Numbered from the stretch's first letter, positions 24,286-33,880 are shown. The stretch: 64,000 nucleotides of DNA from Mycolicibacterium cosmeticum (GCF_000613185.1 NZ_CCBB010000003.1:2170001-2234000), one strand, 5' to 3'. The notes: generated from the sequence alone by a model not told the origin. Program-made: numbers and translations.

Positions 24286-26975
24286 TGGTCCTTCGCACGA
24301 ACGGCTCACCGGAGCCGAACATCGGTGTGACCGCCACCGCCCCGGGCTCCACCGAGGATGTGCTGGTGGGGTATCGCGCTGCCCGCGCGCAGCAGGCCCT
24401 CTTCGACATCCGCGGGATGGCGGGCAGTGGCTACGACGAATTCGTCGACCCCGCCGGCGGCATCCGCCCCACCTGGCAGGAGCTCGCCGAGTGCGTCGCC
24501 GACCGCGGCCGCGGCGGCCTGGACCAGCTGCGCGCGACGGTGCGCGGCCTGGTCGACGACGACGGCATCACCTACGTCCACGTGGACCCGTCCGCACCGG
24601 CCAGCAACGGTGTCGCGGTGCCCTGGCACCTCGACGCGCTGCCCCTGCTGGTGTCGGCGGGCGACTGGAACACCCTGGAAACGGGTCTGGTGCAGCGGTC
24701 CCGGCTGCTGGACGCCGTGCTGACCGACCTGTACGGCGACCGCCGGTCCATCACCAGCGGGGTGCTGCCACCACAATTGCTGTTCGCCCATCCCGGCTAT
24801 GTCCGGGCCGCGCACGGTATCGAGGTGCCCGGTCACCATCAACTGTTCCTGCACGCGTGCGATATCAGCCGCGCCGCCGACGGCACCTTCCGGGTGAACG
24901 CCGACTGGACGCAGGCGCCGTCGGGCGCCGGATACGCGATGGCCGGCCGCCGCGTCATCACCCACGCCGTCCCCGAACTGTACGAGCGGGTGGGCCCGCG
25001 CCCGGCCTCACCGTGGGCGCAGGCCCTGCGGCTGGCCCTCATCGACGCCGCCCCGGACACCGCCGAGGAACCCGTCGTCGTGGTGCTCAGCCCGGGCGCG
25101 CATTCCGAGACCGCGTTCGACCAGGCCTATCTGGCTACCGTGCTGGGCTTCCCACTGGTGGAGAGCGCCGATCTGGTGGTGCGCGACGGCCGGTTGTGGA
25201 TGCGCTCGCTGGGCACCCTGAAACGGGTCGACGTGGTGCTGCGCCGTGTCGACGCCGAATACGTCGACCCGCTCGACCTGCGCGCCGACTCCCGGCTCGG
25301 GGTGGTGGGGCTGGTCGAGGTGCTCCGCCGCGGCGGGGTGACGGTGGTCAACACCCTGGGCAGCGGCATCCTGGAAAGCCCTGCGCTGCTTCGCTTCCTG
25401 CCCGAGCTGGCCGAGCTGCTGGTGGGTGAGACACCGCAGCTGCACAGCGGCGGGGTGTATTGGGCCGGCTACCCGAACGAGCTCTCGCACATCCGGGCCA
25501 ACCTGGCCGCCTTGCTCATCAAACCGGTCGACGGTGGGCGCACCATCGTCGGGCCGACCCTGTCGCCGGCCCGGCGTGAGGAACTCGGCGCCCAGATCGC
25601 GGCCACCCCGTGGCGCTGGGTGGCCCAGGAGTTGCCCGAATTCTCTTCGGCGCCCACCGATTACTACAAGGGCGGGCTGTCGGCGGCCAGCGTGGGCATG
25701 CGGTTGTTCACGGTCGCCCAGCGTGGCGGCTACGCACCCATGATCGGCGGCCTGGGATTCCTTCCCGCTCAGGGCAGTTCGGCGTACACCCTGAACACGG
25801 TCGCCGCCAAGGACATCTGGGTGCGCACCCCGGAGCGGGTCAGGGCGGTGCCGACACCGTCGGTGGAACCGGCTCCGACCTATGTCGCCGCCGAAGCGGC
25901 TCCGGTGATGACCCCGAGCCCGACCCGGGCGGTCAGCTCGCCGCGCGTGCTGTCGGACCTGTTCTGGATGGGCCGGTACGCCGAGCGCGCCGAGCACATG
26001 GCGCGGTTGCTGACCGTCACCCGCGAGCGCTACCACGAATACCGGTACCGCCAGGACATGGCGGGCAGCCAATGCGTGCCGGTGCTGCTCGCGGCGATCG
26101 GATGGATCACCGGCACCGACACCGGCGGCGGCGACGACCACGAGATGATCGCCGTCGCACCGAGCACGCTGTGGGCGGTGACCGCCGACCGGCGCCGGCC
26201 CGGCTCACTGGCGCAGTCGGTGGAACGGCTCGGCCTGGCGGCCCGCGGCGTGCGTGACCAGATGTCGAACGACACCTGGATGGTGCTGGCCGCGGTGGAG
26301 CGCGCCATCGGGCACCGGGCCGCCACCCCGCCGGAGTCGCAGACCGAAGGTGACGCCTATCTGGCGGCCGCGCACAGCCAGACGCTGGCGGGCATGCTGG
26401 CGCTGTCCGGGATGGCCGCCGAGTCGATGGTGCAGGACGTCGGCTGGACGATGATGGACATCGGCAAGCGCATCGAGCGGGGCCTCGGGCTGACCGCCCT
26501 GCTGCGCGCCACACTGACCGAGGTGCGCAGCCCCGACGCCGAACAGACCGTCACCGAATCCACCCTGGTGGCCTGCGAATCGTCGGTGATCTACCGCCGC
26601 CGGACCCTCGGTAAGGTCAGCCTGGCCGCGCTGGCCGACCTGGTGCTGTTCGAGGGTGAGAACCCGCGGTCGCTGGCCTATCAACTGGAGCGGCTGCGGG
26701 CGGGGCTCAAGCGGTTGCCGTCGGCCTCCGGCGCGTCCCGCCCGGAACGGCTCGTCGACGAGATCGCCGCCCGGCTGCGCCGCACCGACCCGCAGGACCT
26801 GGAGTTGGTCGCCGCGGACGCGGGTGGTGAGACCCGCGCCGAACTGGCCGACCTGCTCGACGGTATTCATGCCGGCCTGCGCGACCTGTCGGGCCTGATT
26901 ACCGCGTCGCACCTGTCCCTGCCCGGCGGCATGCAGCCGCTGTGGGGACCCGACGAGAGGCGGGAGCTGCCGTGA
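24285..26975 (+). CDS. Circularly permuted ATP-grasp and Alpha-E fusion protein (Rv2567-like)
   Basis: A two-domain protein of 896 residues. Residues about 70-520 are a circularly permuted ATP-grasp domain (TYVHVDPSAPASNG, GHHQLFLHACDISR, VNTLGSGILESPALLRFLP, GGLGFLPA). Residues about 560-880 are the all-helical Alpha-E domain (SSPRVLSDLFWMGRYAERAEHMARLL). In most genomes these are separate genes (COG2308 and COG2307). ATP-grasp domains ligate carboxylates to amines via an acyl phosphate, so a peptide or amide ligase is predicted. It is coupled on both sides: TAATG upstream, GTGA downstream. Confidence 0.88.
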   Translation: MVLRTNGSPEPNIGVTATAPGSTEDVLVGYRAARAQQALFDIRGMAGSGYDEFVDPAGGIRPTWQELAECVADRGRGGLDQLRATVRGLVDDDGITYVHVDPSAPASNGVAVPWHLDALPLLVSAGDWNTLETGLVQRSRLLDAVLTDLYGDRRSITSGVLPPQLLFAHPGYVRAAHGIEVPGHHQLFLHACDISRAADGTFRVNADWTQAPSGAGYAMAGRRVITHAVPELYERVGPRPASPWAQALRLALIDAAPDTAEEPVVVVLSPGAHSETAFDQAYLATVLGFPLVESADLVVRDGRLWMRSLGTLKRVDVVLRRVDAEYVDPLDLRADSRLGVVGLVEVLRRGGVTVVNTLGSGILESPALLRFLPELAELLVGETPQLHSGGVYWAGYPNELSHIRANLAALLIKPVDGGRTIVGPTLSPARREELGAQIAATPWRWVAQELPEFSSAPTDYYKGGLSAASVGMRLFTVAQRGGYAPMIGGLGFLPAQGSSAYTLNTVAAKDIWVRTPERVRAVPTPSVEPAPTYVAAEAAPVMTPSPTRAVSSPRVLSDLFWMGRYAERAEHMARLLTVTRERYHEYRYRQDMAGSQCVPVLLAAIGWITGTDTGGGDDHEMIAVAPSTLWAVTADRRRPGSLAQSVERLGLAARGVRDQMSNDTWMVLAAVERAIGHRAATPPESQTEGDAYLAAAHSQTLAGMLALSGMAAESMVQDVGWTMMDIGKRIERGLGLTALLRATLTEVRSPDAEQTVTESTLVACESSVIYRRRTLGKVSLAALADLVLFEGENPRSLAYQLERLRAGLKRLPSASGASRPERLVDEIAARLRRTDPQDLELVAADAGGETRAELADLLDGIHAGLRDLSGLITASHLSLPGGMQPLWGPDERRELP

Positions 26976-27838
26976 GCTCACGCGGATACGAGATCACCCA
27001 CCGCACCACGTACCGGTATTCCGACGTGGTCACCAGCTCCTACGGCCGCGGCTTCCTCATCCCGCGCAGCTCGTCCCGGCAGCGGTGCCTGGCCCACGAC
27101 CTGCTGGTGGATCCCGAGCCGGCCGACAGCTCCACCGGTCGCGACGCGTACGGCAACATCAGCTCCTATTTCCACGTCACCCAACACCACCGCATGCTGA
27201 CGGTGACCAGCCGTTCGGTCGTCGAGGTCGACGTGCCGTCACCCGACCAGTACGACGACGCCGAGCTGCGGCTGCCGTGGGAACGGGCCCGGCCGGCCGG
27301 GCTGGCCTGCGAATTCGCCATGGACCTGGTGCCGCCGGAGATCGACGACGCCGTCATCGCCTACGCCGCACCGACTTTCACGCCGGGGCGGCCCCTGATC
27401 GACGTCGTGCGCGAACTCACCACCCGCATCTACACCGACTTCAACTATCTGCCGGGATCCACCACCGTCTCCACCGGCGTTGCGGAGGTGCTGGCCGCCC
27501 GTGAGGGTGTGTGCCAGGACTTCGCCCGGCTGGCCATCGCTTGCCTGCGGGCCAACGGGCTGGCGGCCAGTTATGTCTCCGGATACCTGGCCACCGACCC
27601 GCCGCCCGGCAAGGAGCGCATGGTCGGCGTCGACGCCACCCACGCCTGGGCGTCGGTGTGGACGCCGGGGGACCGCTGGGTGGCCTTCGACCCGACCAAC
27701 GACCAATTGATCGACGAACGCTACGTCGTCGTCGGGTTCGGCCGGGATTACGCCGACGTGCCCCCGTTGCGCGGCATCATCTACACCGACTCGGAGAGTA
27801 GCGTGATAGACGTCGCGGTCGACGTCGCGCCGTACTAG
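26972..27838 (+). CDS. Transglutaminase-like protein (Rv2569c-like)
   Basis: A 288-residue protein with an N-terminal beta domain and a C-terminal papain-type transglutaminase core. The triad is C181 (EGVCQDFARLA), H224 (DATHAWASVW) and D240 (VAFDPTND). It lacks the DUF2126 domain of the first gene of the cluster, so the locus has one long and one short enzyme of the same fold. GTG 26972 overlaps the preceding stop (GTGA). The family may act as a protease or peptide ligase rather than a true transglutaminase. Confidence 0.88.
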   Translation: MSSRGYEITHRTTYRYSDVVTSSYGRGFLIPRSSSRQRCLAHDLLVDPEPADSSTGRDAYGNISSYFHVTQHHRMLTVTSRSVVEVDVPSPDQYDDAELRLPWERARPAGLACEFAMDLVPPEIDDAVIAYAAPTFTPGRPLIDVVRELTTRIYTDFNYLPGSTTVSTGVAEVLAAREGVCQDFARLAIACLRANGLAASYVSGYLATDPPPGKERMVGVDATHAWASVWTPGDRWVAFDPTNDQLIDERYVVVGFGRDYADVPPLRGIIYTDSESSVIDVAVDVAPY

Positions 27839-27849
27839 GGGGAGTGTGC

Positions 27850-28884
27850 ATGCGGGACTTCACGTGTCCGACCTGTGGTCAGCGGCTCGCCTTCGAGAAT
27901 TCGGTGTGCCTGTCCTGTGGTGCGGCGCTGGGCTTTTCGCTCGACGACATGGCGCTGCTGGTGATCACCAGCGGCGAGGCGAGTGCGAACGCCGGCGCGG
28001 TGCACCACGCCGAATACCAGCTTTGTGCCAATCTGCATCTGGCCGAATGTAATTGGCTGGTGCGGACCGCGGATCAACGACTCTGCGTGTCCTGCGCGCT
28101 GACCCGCACCCGGCCGGGTGACGATGACGCCAAGGCGCTGGCCGCCTTTGCGATCGCCGAGAAGGCCAAGCGGCGCCTGATCGCCGAACTGCATGAGTTG
28201 CGGCTGCCGATCGTCGGGCGTGACCTGGATCCCGACTATGGGCTGGCGTTCGACCTGCTCTCCAGTGAGCATCAGCAGGTGCTGACCGGACACGTCAACG
28301 GCGTGATCACCCTGGATCTCGCCGAGGGCGACGACGTGCACCGCGAACAGCTGCGGGTCGAGATGTCCGAGCCGTATCGCACCCTGCTCGGGCATTTCCG
28401 CCATGAGATCGGCCATTACTACTACTACCGGCTGGTCGAGGCGGTGCCCGATTACCGCAAGCGGTTCGAGGAGCTGTTCGGCGACCCGGATGCCGACTAT
28501 CAGGCCGCGCTGGACCGGCACTACCGCGACGGCGCGCCCGCGGGCTGGGATGAGGACTACGTGTCGTCCTACGCCACCATGCACCCGGCCGAGGACTGGG
28601 CCGAGACCTTCGCGCACTACCTGCACATCCGCGACACCCTGGACACCTCGGCGGCGTTCGGGTTCGCCCCGGCCAGCGCCACCCTCGACCGGAAAGTCCT
28701 GGGGCCCAGCGGGTTCGATACCATCATCGAGATGTGGTTGCCGCTGGCGTGGGCGCTGAACATGGAGAACCGCTCGATGGGCAAGGACGACCTGTACCCG
28801 TTCGTGCTACCCCCGGCCGTCCTGGAGAAGATGCGCTTCATCCACACCGTCATCGACGAGGTCACGACGGCGGCGGCAGCGTGA
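27850..28884 (+). CDS. Zinc-ribbon putative metallopeptidase (Rv2568c-like)
   Basis: A 344-residue protein. The N-terminus is a zinc ribbon built from CPTC, CLSC and a later LCVSC. The catalytic part carries HEIGH at residues 185-189 (HFRHEIGHYYYYRLVE), a gluzincin-like zinc motif. The acidic stretch HPAEDWAETFAHYLH near residue 245 probably supplies the third ligand. It is predicted as a cytosolic zinc peptidase. ATG 27850 follows GGGGGAG by five bases. It lies 11 bases after the transglutaminase gene, so it belongs to that operon. Its 3' end overlaps the convergent SDR gene by 23 bases. Confidence 0.83.
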   Translation: MRDFTCPTCGQRLAFENSVCLSCGAALGFSLDDMALLVITSGEASANAGAVHHAEYQLCANLHLAECNWLVRTADQRLCVSCALTRTRPGDDDAKALAAFAIAEKAKRRLIAELHELRLPIVGRDLDPDYGLAFDLLSSEHQQVLTGHVNGVITLDLAEGDDVHREQLRVEMSEPYRTLLGHFRHEIGHYYYYRLVEAVPDYRKRFEELFGDPDADYQAALDRHYRDGAPAGWDEDYVSSYATMHPAEDWAETFAHYLHIRDTLDTSAAFGFAPASATLDRKVLGPSGFDTIIEMWLPLAWALNMENRSMGKDDLYPFVLPPAVLEKMRFIHTVIDEVTTAAAA

Positions 28885-29893
28885 GCAGGCTCTCCGCGGT
28901 GGCGGTCACGGCGTCGGCGGCCGAGCGTGGCTGCCAGCCCAGCTCGGCGGCCGCCTTGGCGCTGCTGACCCGTTTCGGTTCGCCGAGCAGCCCGGCGAAC
29001 ACCTCCAGCTCCGGCCGCTGCGCCGCGACGGCGCGGAACTCGTCGTCGTCGGCCACCCGGTCGGGGACCTGCGCGGCGCGCGCACCGAGGCGGTCGCGCA
29101 GGGTGGCCGCGATCTGCGGCAGGGTGACCGCCTCGCCGGCACTGGCCAGATAACGCTGCCCCGCCGCGCGCGGCGCCGTCATGGCTCGCAGGTGCAGATC
29201 GGCCACATCCCGCACGTCGACGACGGCGAAAGACGCCCGCGGCAACGGTGCGGGCTGGCCACGGAGCAGCGCCGCGATGATGCCCACCGAGCTGGACAGG
29301 TCGGGCCCGAGCACCGGGCCGAACACACCGACGGGATTGATCACCGTCAACTCCGGTGCGCCCGGATGGTCGGCCGCGAAGTCCCACGCCGCGCGTTCGG
29401 CGAACGTCTTGGACAGCACGTACGGGCTGTTCTCGTCGGAGGTGTCGGTCCAGTCCGCCTCGTCGTAGACCCAGCCCGAGGGCCGCGGGCTGTAACCGAC
29501 GGCGGCGAACGACGAGGTGAGCACCACCCGCCGGACGCCGCACGCGGCGGCGGCGCGCAGCACCCGCAGGGTGCCCTCGCGGGCCGGCGCGATGAGCTCG
29601 TCGGGATCGTCGGGCTGCCGCGGCGGGAACGGCGACGCCATGTGCAAGACGTAGGTGGTGCCGGCCACGGCGTCGGCCCAGCCGGCGTCCTGCGCCAGGT
29701 CGGCGATGGCGAAGCTCAACCGGTGAGTGTCGGCGCCGGCCCGGCCCAAGGTGTCACGCACCTCGGCGACCCGGGCCGCGGAGCGCACCGTGGTGCGAAC
29801 CGGGTGGCCCGCCGCGAGCAACTGCGTGATGGTATGTCCGGCAAGGAATCCCGAGCCGCCCGTGACGAGTACCAGCTGCTTGTCGTCGGTCAA
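28862..29893 (-). CDS. NAD(P)-dependent extended SDR (epimerase/dihydroflavonol-reductase-like)
   Basis: A 343-residue extended short-chain dehydrogenase. The nucleotide motif VLVTGGSGFLAGHTI is at the N-terminus, the catalytic Ser region is VLTSSFAAVGY, and YVLSK supplies the Tyr and Lys. The layout matches dihydroflavonol-4-reductase/aldehyde reductases, so reduction of a carbonyl compound with NADPH is likely. ATG 29893 overlaps the MerR stop (ATGA), so it is controlled from the MerR promoter. Confidence 0.85.
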   Translation of the reverse strand: MTDDKQLVLVTGGSGFLAGHTITQLLAAGHPVRTTVRSAARVAEVRDTLGRAGADTHRLSFAIADLAQDAGWADAVAGTTYVLHMASPFPPRQPDDPDELIAPAREGTLRVLRAAAACGVRRVVLTSSFAAVGYSPRPSGWVYDEADWTDTSDENSPYVLSKTFAERAAWDFAADHPGAPELTVINPVGVFGPVLGPDLSSSVGIIAALLRGQPAPLPRASFAVVDVRDVADLHLRAMTAPRAAGQRYLASAGEAVTLPQIAATLRDRLGARAAQVPDRVADDDEFRAVAAQRPELEVFAGLLGEPKRVSSAKAAAELGWQPRSAADAVTATAESLLTLPPPS

Positions 29894-30381
29894 CGTTGTG
29901 CGCCTTCCTGCTGTAGTAGTCGATCCCCGAGCGCGACGAGTTCGGGGATCAGGCGTTCTTCGGTGTCGCGGTCACCGCGGTGGCGGGCCGCCCACATCTG
30001 CGCCTTGGCCGCGACGTAGCGCCGCCGCAGCTCCAAGCGGGCGATCTCGTCACCGAGCCGCCGTGCGTGCTCGGCGAACAGTCGGTGCTGGTCGGCCGCG
30101 GCTGCGCCGGCGTCGTCGTCGGGGCCGCCGCGCATGTTCTGGACGTAGCTGCGCATGTCCCGCACCGACATGCCGGTGCCGCGCAGGCAGGCCAGTGCCT
30201 CGGCCGCCGCGACGGCGTCCGGCGGGTATCTGCGGTGGCCGCTGCTCTCGTCCCTGGGCACCGGTTCCAGCAGGCCGACGCGTTCGTAATACCGCAACGC
30301 CGACTCCGCCAGCCCGGTGCGCCTGGACACCTGCGCGATGGTGAGGTCACCGGTGGTCCGCCCGGCCAGGTCGATCGCCAT
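29890..30381 (-). CDS. MerR family transcriptional regulator
   Basis: A 163-residue regulator. The N-terminal MerR helix-turn-helix and wing read LTIAQVSRRTGLAESALRYYERVGLL then GHRRYPPDAV. A dimerisation coiled coil covers about residues 85-150. There is no cysteine pattern for metal binding, so an organic or redox effector is more likely. It is the first gene of a two-gene operon with the SDR, the arrangement known for aldehyde- or drug-responsive MerR regulators. The promoter just upstream has the over-long 19-base spacer typical of MerR control. Confidence 0.88.
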   Translation of the reverse strand: MAIDLAGRTTGDLTIAQVSRRTGLAESALRYYERVGLLEPVPRDESSGHRRYPPDAVAAAEALACLRGTGMSVRDMRSYVQNMRGGPDDDAGAAAADQHRLFAEHARRLGDEIARLELRRRYVAAKAQMWAARHRGDRDTEERLIPELVALGDRLLQQEGAQR

Positions 30382-30418
30382 GCCACCACTCTGCCGAACT
30401 TGAAGCGCTTCAAGTCAA
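30382..30418 (-). promoter_or_regulatory. MerR-type promoter with 19-base spacer and perfect palindrome
   Basis: On the minus strand the -35 box is TTGACT (30418-30413) and the -10 box CAGAGT (30393-30388), separated by 19 bases. The spacer holds most of the 18-base perfect palindrome ACTTGAAGCGCTTCAAGT (30398-30415). Six bases follow the -10 box before the merR ATG, suggesting a leaderless transcript. MerR proteins act by distorting just such over-spaced promoters. Confidence 0.8.
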
Positions 30419-30481
30419 GCTCGTGTGTCACGGTCGGGCGACGAGGGCATGTCGCACCGTCGTAAAGCCGGCGCGGCTTCC

Positions 30482-30487
30482 TAAGAT
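30482..30487 (+). promoter_or_regulatory. -10 box for leaderless DUF3097 mRNA
   Basis: TAAGAT is followed by six bases and then GTG 30494. The spacing predicts transcription starting at the start codon. Confidence 0.6.
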
Positions 30488-30493
30488 CGCCCG

Positions 30494-31336
30494 GTGACTG
30501 ATCGCTACGGCTCCGACATCCTGGCCCGAAACCCGCACACCCCCAAGCGGGTTCGCTCCGTCGAGCACCCGGCGGACAAGGGCCTGGTGGTCGAGGAGCC
30601 GACCAGCGGGTTCGTCGGCGCGGTGGTGCGTGTCGGCAACAACCGGGTAGAGCTGGAGGACCGCCACGGCCGGATCCGGTCCTTCCCGATGGGCCCGGGG
30701 TTCCTGGTGGAGGGCAAGCCCGTCATCCTGACCGTGCCCAAGGTGGCCAAGGCCCCGGCCCGCACCGCGTCCGGCTCGGTGGCCGTCACCGGTGCGAAAG
30801 CCAAAGTGGCGCTGGCCAGCCGGATCTACGTGGAGGGCCGCCACGACGCCGAGCTGGTGGAGCAGGTGTGGGGCGCCGACCTGCGCATCGAGGGTGTGGT
30901 GGTCGAATACCTGGGCGGTGTCGACGACCTGGCCGCCATCGTGGCCGAGTTCCAGCCCGGGCCGGGCCGCAAGTTGGGCGTGCTGGTCGATCACCTGGTC
31001 GAGGGCTCCAAGGAGTCGCGGATCGCGCAGGCCGTCGGCAACGGCCCGTACGGTGCACACACCCTGGTGGTCGGGCACCCGTTCATCGACATCTGGCAGG
31101 CGGTCAAGCCGGCCCGGCTGGGCATGCAGCAGTGGCCGGTGATCCCGCGCGGCACGGACTGGAAGCACGGCATCTGCGCCGCCCTGGGCTGGCCGCACGC
31201 CACCCAGGCCGATATCGCCGGAGCCTGGCAGCGCATCCGCGGGCGGGTGCGGGACTGGAACGACCTGGAACCCGCGCTGATCGGCCGGGTCGAGGAGCTC
31301 ATCGACTTCGTGACGGCACCCGCAGCGCTGTCGTGA
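30494..31336 (+). CDS. DUF3097 protein
   Basis: A 280-residue actinobacterial protein of the DUF3097 family, recognised by its opening (DRYGSDILARNPHTPKRVRS) and by IYVEGRHDAELVEQVWG and VLVDHLVEGSKES. The EGRHDAEL and LVDHLVEGS segments resemble Toprim-type acidic motifs (E, then DHxxE), so a nucleic-acid-related role is possible. That is inference; no function is established to my knowledge. It lies 20 bases before rarA, which fits a DNA-maintenance context. Confidence 0.8.
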   Translation: MTDRYGSDILARNPHTPKRVRSVEHPADKGLVVEEPTSGFVGAVVRVGNNRVELEDRHGRIRSFPMGPGFLVEGKPVILTVPKVAKAPARTASGSVAVTGAKAKVALASRIYVEGRHDAELVEQVWGADLRIEGVVVEYLGGVDDLAAIVAEFQPGPGRKLGVLVDHLVEGSKESRIAQAVGNGPYGAHTLVVGHPFIDIWQAVKPARLGMQQWPVIPRGTDWKHGICAALGWPHATQADIAGAWQRIRGRVRDWNDLEPALIGRVEELIDFVTAPAALS

Positions 31337-31356
31337 CGCCGTGGTAAGCAGGGAGC

Positions 31357-32691
31357 GTGTCTGACAGCCTGTTCGATGTGCCCGGCGGGGAGCCCTCGTC
31401 CTCGGCCCGCATCGACGCGCCGTCGGCCTCCAGCCCGCTGGCGGTGCGGATGCGCCCGGCCACCCTCGACGACGTCGTCGGCCAGCAGCACCTGCTCAAA
31501 CCGGGCTCGCCGCTGCGCCGCCTGGTGGAGGGATCGGGCGCGGCGTCGGTCATCCTGTACGGCCCGCCCGGCACCGGCAAGACCACCCTGGCGTCGCTGA
31601 TCTCCGGGGCCACCGGCCGGCGTTTCGAGGCGCTCTCGGCGCTGTCGGCCGGCGTGAAAGAGGTGCGCGCCGTGATAGATCAGGCCCGACGAGCGGCCAT
31701 CCACGGCGAACAGACCGTGTTGTTCATCGACGAGGTGCACCGGTTCTCCAAGACCCAGCAGGATGCGCTGCTGGCGGCCGTGGAGAACCGGGTGGTGCTG
31801 CTGGTCGCGGCGACCACGGAGAACCCGTCGTTCTCCGTGGTGGCCCCGCTGCTGTCCCGCTCGCTGATCCTGCAGTTGCAGCCGCTGGGCGCCGACGATA
31901 TCCGCACCGTCATCCGCCGGGCGGTCACCGATCCGCGCGGGCTGGGCGGCGCCGTTGCCATCGACGATGACGCGGTGGAGTTGCTGGTCAAACTGTCCGC
32001 CGGTGACGCGCGCCGGGCGCTGACCGCCCTGGAGGTCGCCGCCGAAGGGGGCGAACGGATCACCGTCGCGATCGTCGAGCAGTCGCTGGATCAGGCCGCG
32101 GTGCGTTACGACCGCGACGGCGACCAGCACTACGACGTGATCAGTGCGTTCATCAAATCGGTGCGCGGGTCCGATGTCGACGCCGCCCTGCACTACCTGG
32201 CCCGGATGCTGACGGCGGGGGAGGACCCGCGGTTCATCGCGCGCCGCCTGATGATCCTGGCCAGCGAGGACGTCGGGATGGCCGACCCGACCGCATTGCC
32301 GACCGCGGTGGCCGCGGCGCAAACCGTAGCGCTGATCGGCCTGCCGGAGGCGCAGCTCACGCTGGCGCACGCGACGGTGCACCTGGCCACCGCGCCGAAG
32401 TCGAACGCCGTCACCACCGCGCTGGGACAGGCGATGGCCGACATCCGGGCCGGCAAGGCCGGGCTGGTGCCGGCGCACCTGCGCGACGGGCACTATTCGG
32501 GGGCGTCCAAACTGGGTAACGCGATCGGTTACAAGTACGCCCACGATGCACCGGGTGGCGTTGCGCCCCAACAGTATCCACCAGACGAGTTGGTGGGAAC
32601 AGACTACTACCGGCCCACCACGCACGGGGCCGAACGCGAGATCGGCACCCGGCTGGACAAGCTGAGGGCCATCGTGCGACGGAAGCGGTGA
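31357..32691 (+). CDS. rarA: Replication-associated recombination ATPase RarA (MgsA)
   Basis: A 444-residue clamp-loader-like AAA+ ATPase. Walker A is GPPGTGKTT at about residues 69-77, Walker B FIDEVHRF near 125, sensor 1 AATTENPSF, then a helical lid and the tetramerisation domain (IFY-type C-terminal region with LRDGHYSGA and ANAIGYKY-like [11 protein letters not shown]). It acts at stalled replication forks on single-strand/double-strand junctions. GTG 31357 follows CAGGGAG. The homologue is Rv2559c. It lies four bases before the YjbQ gene. Confidence 0.93.
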   Translation: MSDSLFDVPGGEPSSSARIDAPSASSPLAVRMRPATLDDVVGQQHLLKPGSPLRRLVEGSGAASVILYGPPGTGKTTLASLISGATGRRFEALSALSAGVKEVRAVIDQARRAAIHGEQTVLFIDEVHRFSKTQQDALLAAVENRVVLLVAATTENPSFSVVAPLLSRSLILQLQPLGADDIRTVIRRAVTDPRGLGGAVAIDDDAVELLVKLSAGDARRALTALEVAAEGGERITVAIVEQSLDQAAVRYDRDGDQHYDVISAFIKSVRGSDVDAALHYLARMLTAGEDPRFIARRLMILASEDVGMADPTALPTAVAAAQTVALIGLPEAQLTLAHATVHLATAPKSNAVTTALGQAMADIRAGKAGLVPAHLRDGHYSGASKLGNAIGYKYAHDAPGGVAPQQYPPDELVGTDYYRPTTHGAEREIGTRLDKLRAIVRRKR

Positions 32692-32695
32692 ACCG

Positions 32696-33100
32696 ATGAA
32701 AACCGAAGTGCTCGACATCGACACCACCCGGCGGCGGATCGTCGACCTCACCGGTGAGGTACGCCGATTCTGCGCCGCCCAGGGCGGCGACGGCCTGGTG
32801 CACGTGTTCGTCCCGCACGCCACGGCCGGGCTGGCCATCATCGAGACCGGTGCCGGATCCGACGACGACCTGGTGGATGCGCTGCAGCGCCTGCTGCCCC
32901 GCGACGACCGCTACCGGCATGCGCACGGTTCACCGGGACACGGCGCCGATCACGTCCTGCCGGGGCTGGTGTCCCCGTCGGTCAGCGTGCCGGTGGGCGA
33001 CGGTGCACCGCTGCTGGGCACCTGGCAGAGCGTGGTGCTGGTGGACCTCAACCGGGACAACCCGCGTCGCTCGGTGCGGCTGAGCTTCCTGCGCGGTTAA
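32696..33100 (+). CDS. YjbQ/UPF0047 protein (Rv2556c-like)
   Basis: A 134-residue protein of the YjbQ family (secondary thiamine-phosphate synthase enzyme). The conserved histidines are in [14 protein letters not shown] and [10 protein letters not shown], and the C-terminal [17 protein letters not shown] is the family signature. The fold is a small trimeric beta structure with a metal-like histidine cluster. The physiological role is not settled. It is fully overlapped in operon style with rarA upstream and ends four bases inside the convergent gene. Confidence 0.88.
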   Translation: MKTEVLDIDTTRRRIVDLTGEVRRFCAAQGGDGLVHVFVPHATAGLAIIETGAGSDDDLVDALQRLLPRDDRYRHAHGSPGHGADHVLPGLVSPSVSVPVGDGAPLLGTWQSVVLVDLNRDNPRRSVRLSFLRG

Positions 33101-33717
33101 ACCAGCTCGGGCACCCGCAGGTGGGCGATCGCCAGCTCGAACTCCGCCTCGTCGACCTCGGAGGCACCCGCGGCCCGCATCGACGCCACCTTGAGTGCGG
33201 TGGCCTGGTCGCGGTTGTCCACCATGGCGTCGCGGCTGCTGAACGAGACCGACGACACCCCGCGCCCGGTGGCGCGGTCGATCAGCAGGCTGGCGCTGCA
33301 GAACCCGGGCAGGTGCTCCACCTGCGGCAGCACCGCCCCGCGGAAGTAGTCGATGCCCGCGTCCACCAGATCAGGAGGTACCGACACCCAGGTGGCCCGC
33401 ACACAGGCGCGCCGATCCGAGCTGTGCTCCCGGTGCAGGACCGCGATCTCCCAGTTCTCCGCCCAGGCCGTGCCGCCGAACTCGCCGGCCGCCCGATTCC
33501 GCATCTGCGCGGTCTCCTCGAAACTGGAGCGCATCGCGTCCTCGGACTCCCAGGCGGTGACGATGATGCACCGACCGGATTCCCGGTCGGCCATCAGCGA
33601 CAGGCCCACCCAGCCGGGCAGTTCTGGCAACGCCGGCATCACCTCGTCGCGGACATGGGCGATCCCGGCGTCGATCTTGTCCAGGCGCGCCATCACCGTG
33701 GTAGAACGTGCGAACAC
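33097..33717 (-). CDS. Tandem ferredoxin-like (ABM-type) protein, Rv2557/Rv2558-like
   Basis: About 206 residues forming two similar dimeric alpha/beta-barrel halves. The first half has [28 protein letters not shown] and the second [28 protein letters not shown], an evident internal duplication. Such folds occur in antibiotic-biosynthesis monooxygenases and heme-degrading enzymes, but no catalytic residue can be named. The M. tuberculosis pair Rv2557/Rv2558 is known as starvation-induced. GTG 33717 lies just after GGGGGTGG. Confidence 0.78.
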   Translation of the reverse strand: MFARSTTVMARLDKIDAGIAHVRDEVMPALPELPGWVGLSLMADRESGRCIIVTAWESEDAMRSSFEETAQMRNRAAGEFGGTAWAENWEIAVLHREHSSDRRACVRATWVSVPPDLVDAGIDYFRGAVLPQVEHLPGFCSASLLIDRATGRGVSSVSFSSRDAMVDNRDQATALKVASMRAAGASEVDEAEFELAIAHLRVPELV

Positions 33718-33880
33718 GGTCCACCCCCTTCGGGTCGGGGCAGCGCCCCGGTGGCGCCACCGGTCACCCACAACTGTCCTCCCGCGCCGCGCCACGCACA
33801 ATGGGGTAAACGGCGCGATGAGCAGCCCGGTACTGTTATGCGGTCGACCACCGGCCCCAGCGAATTAAGGACAGCAGCAC

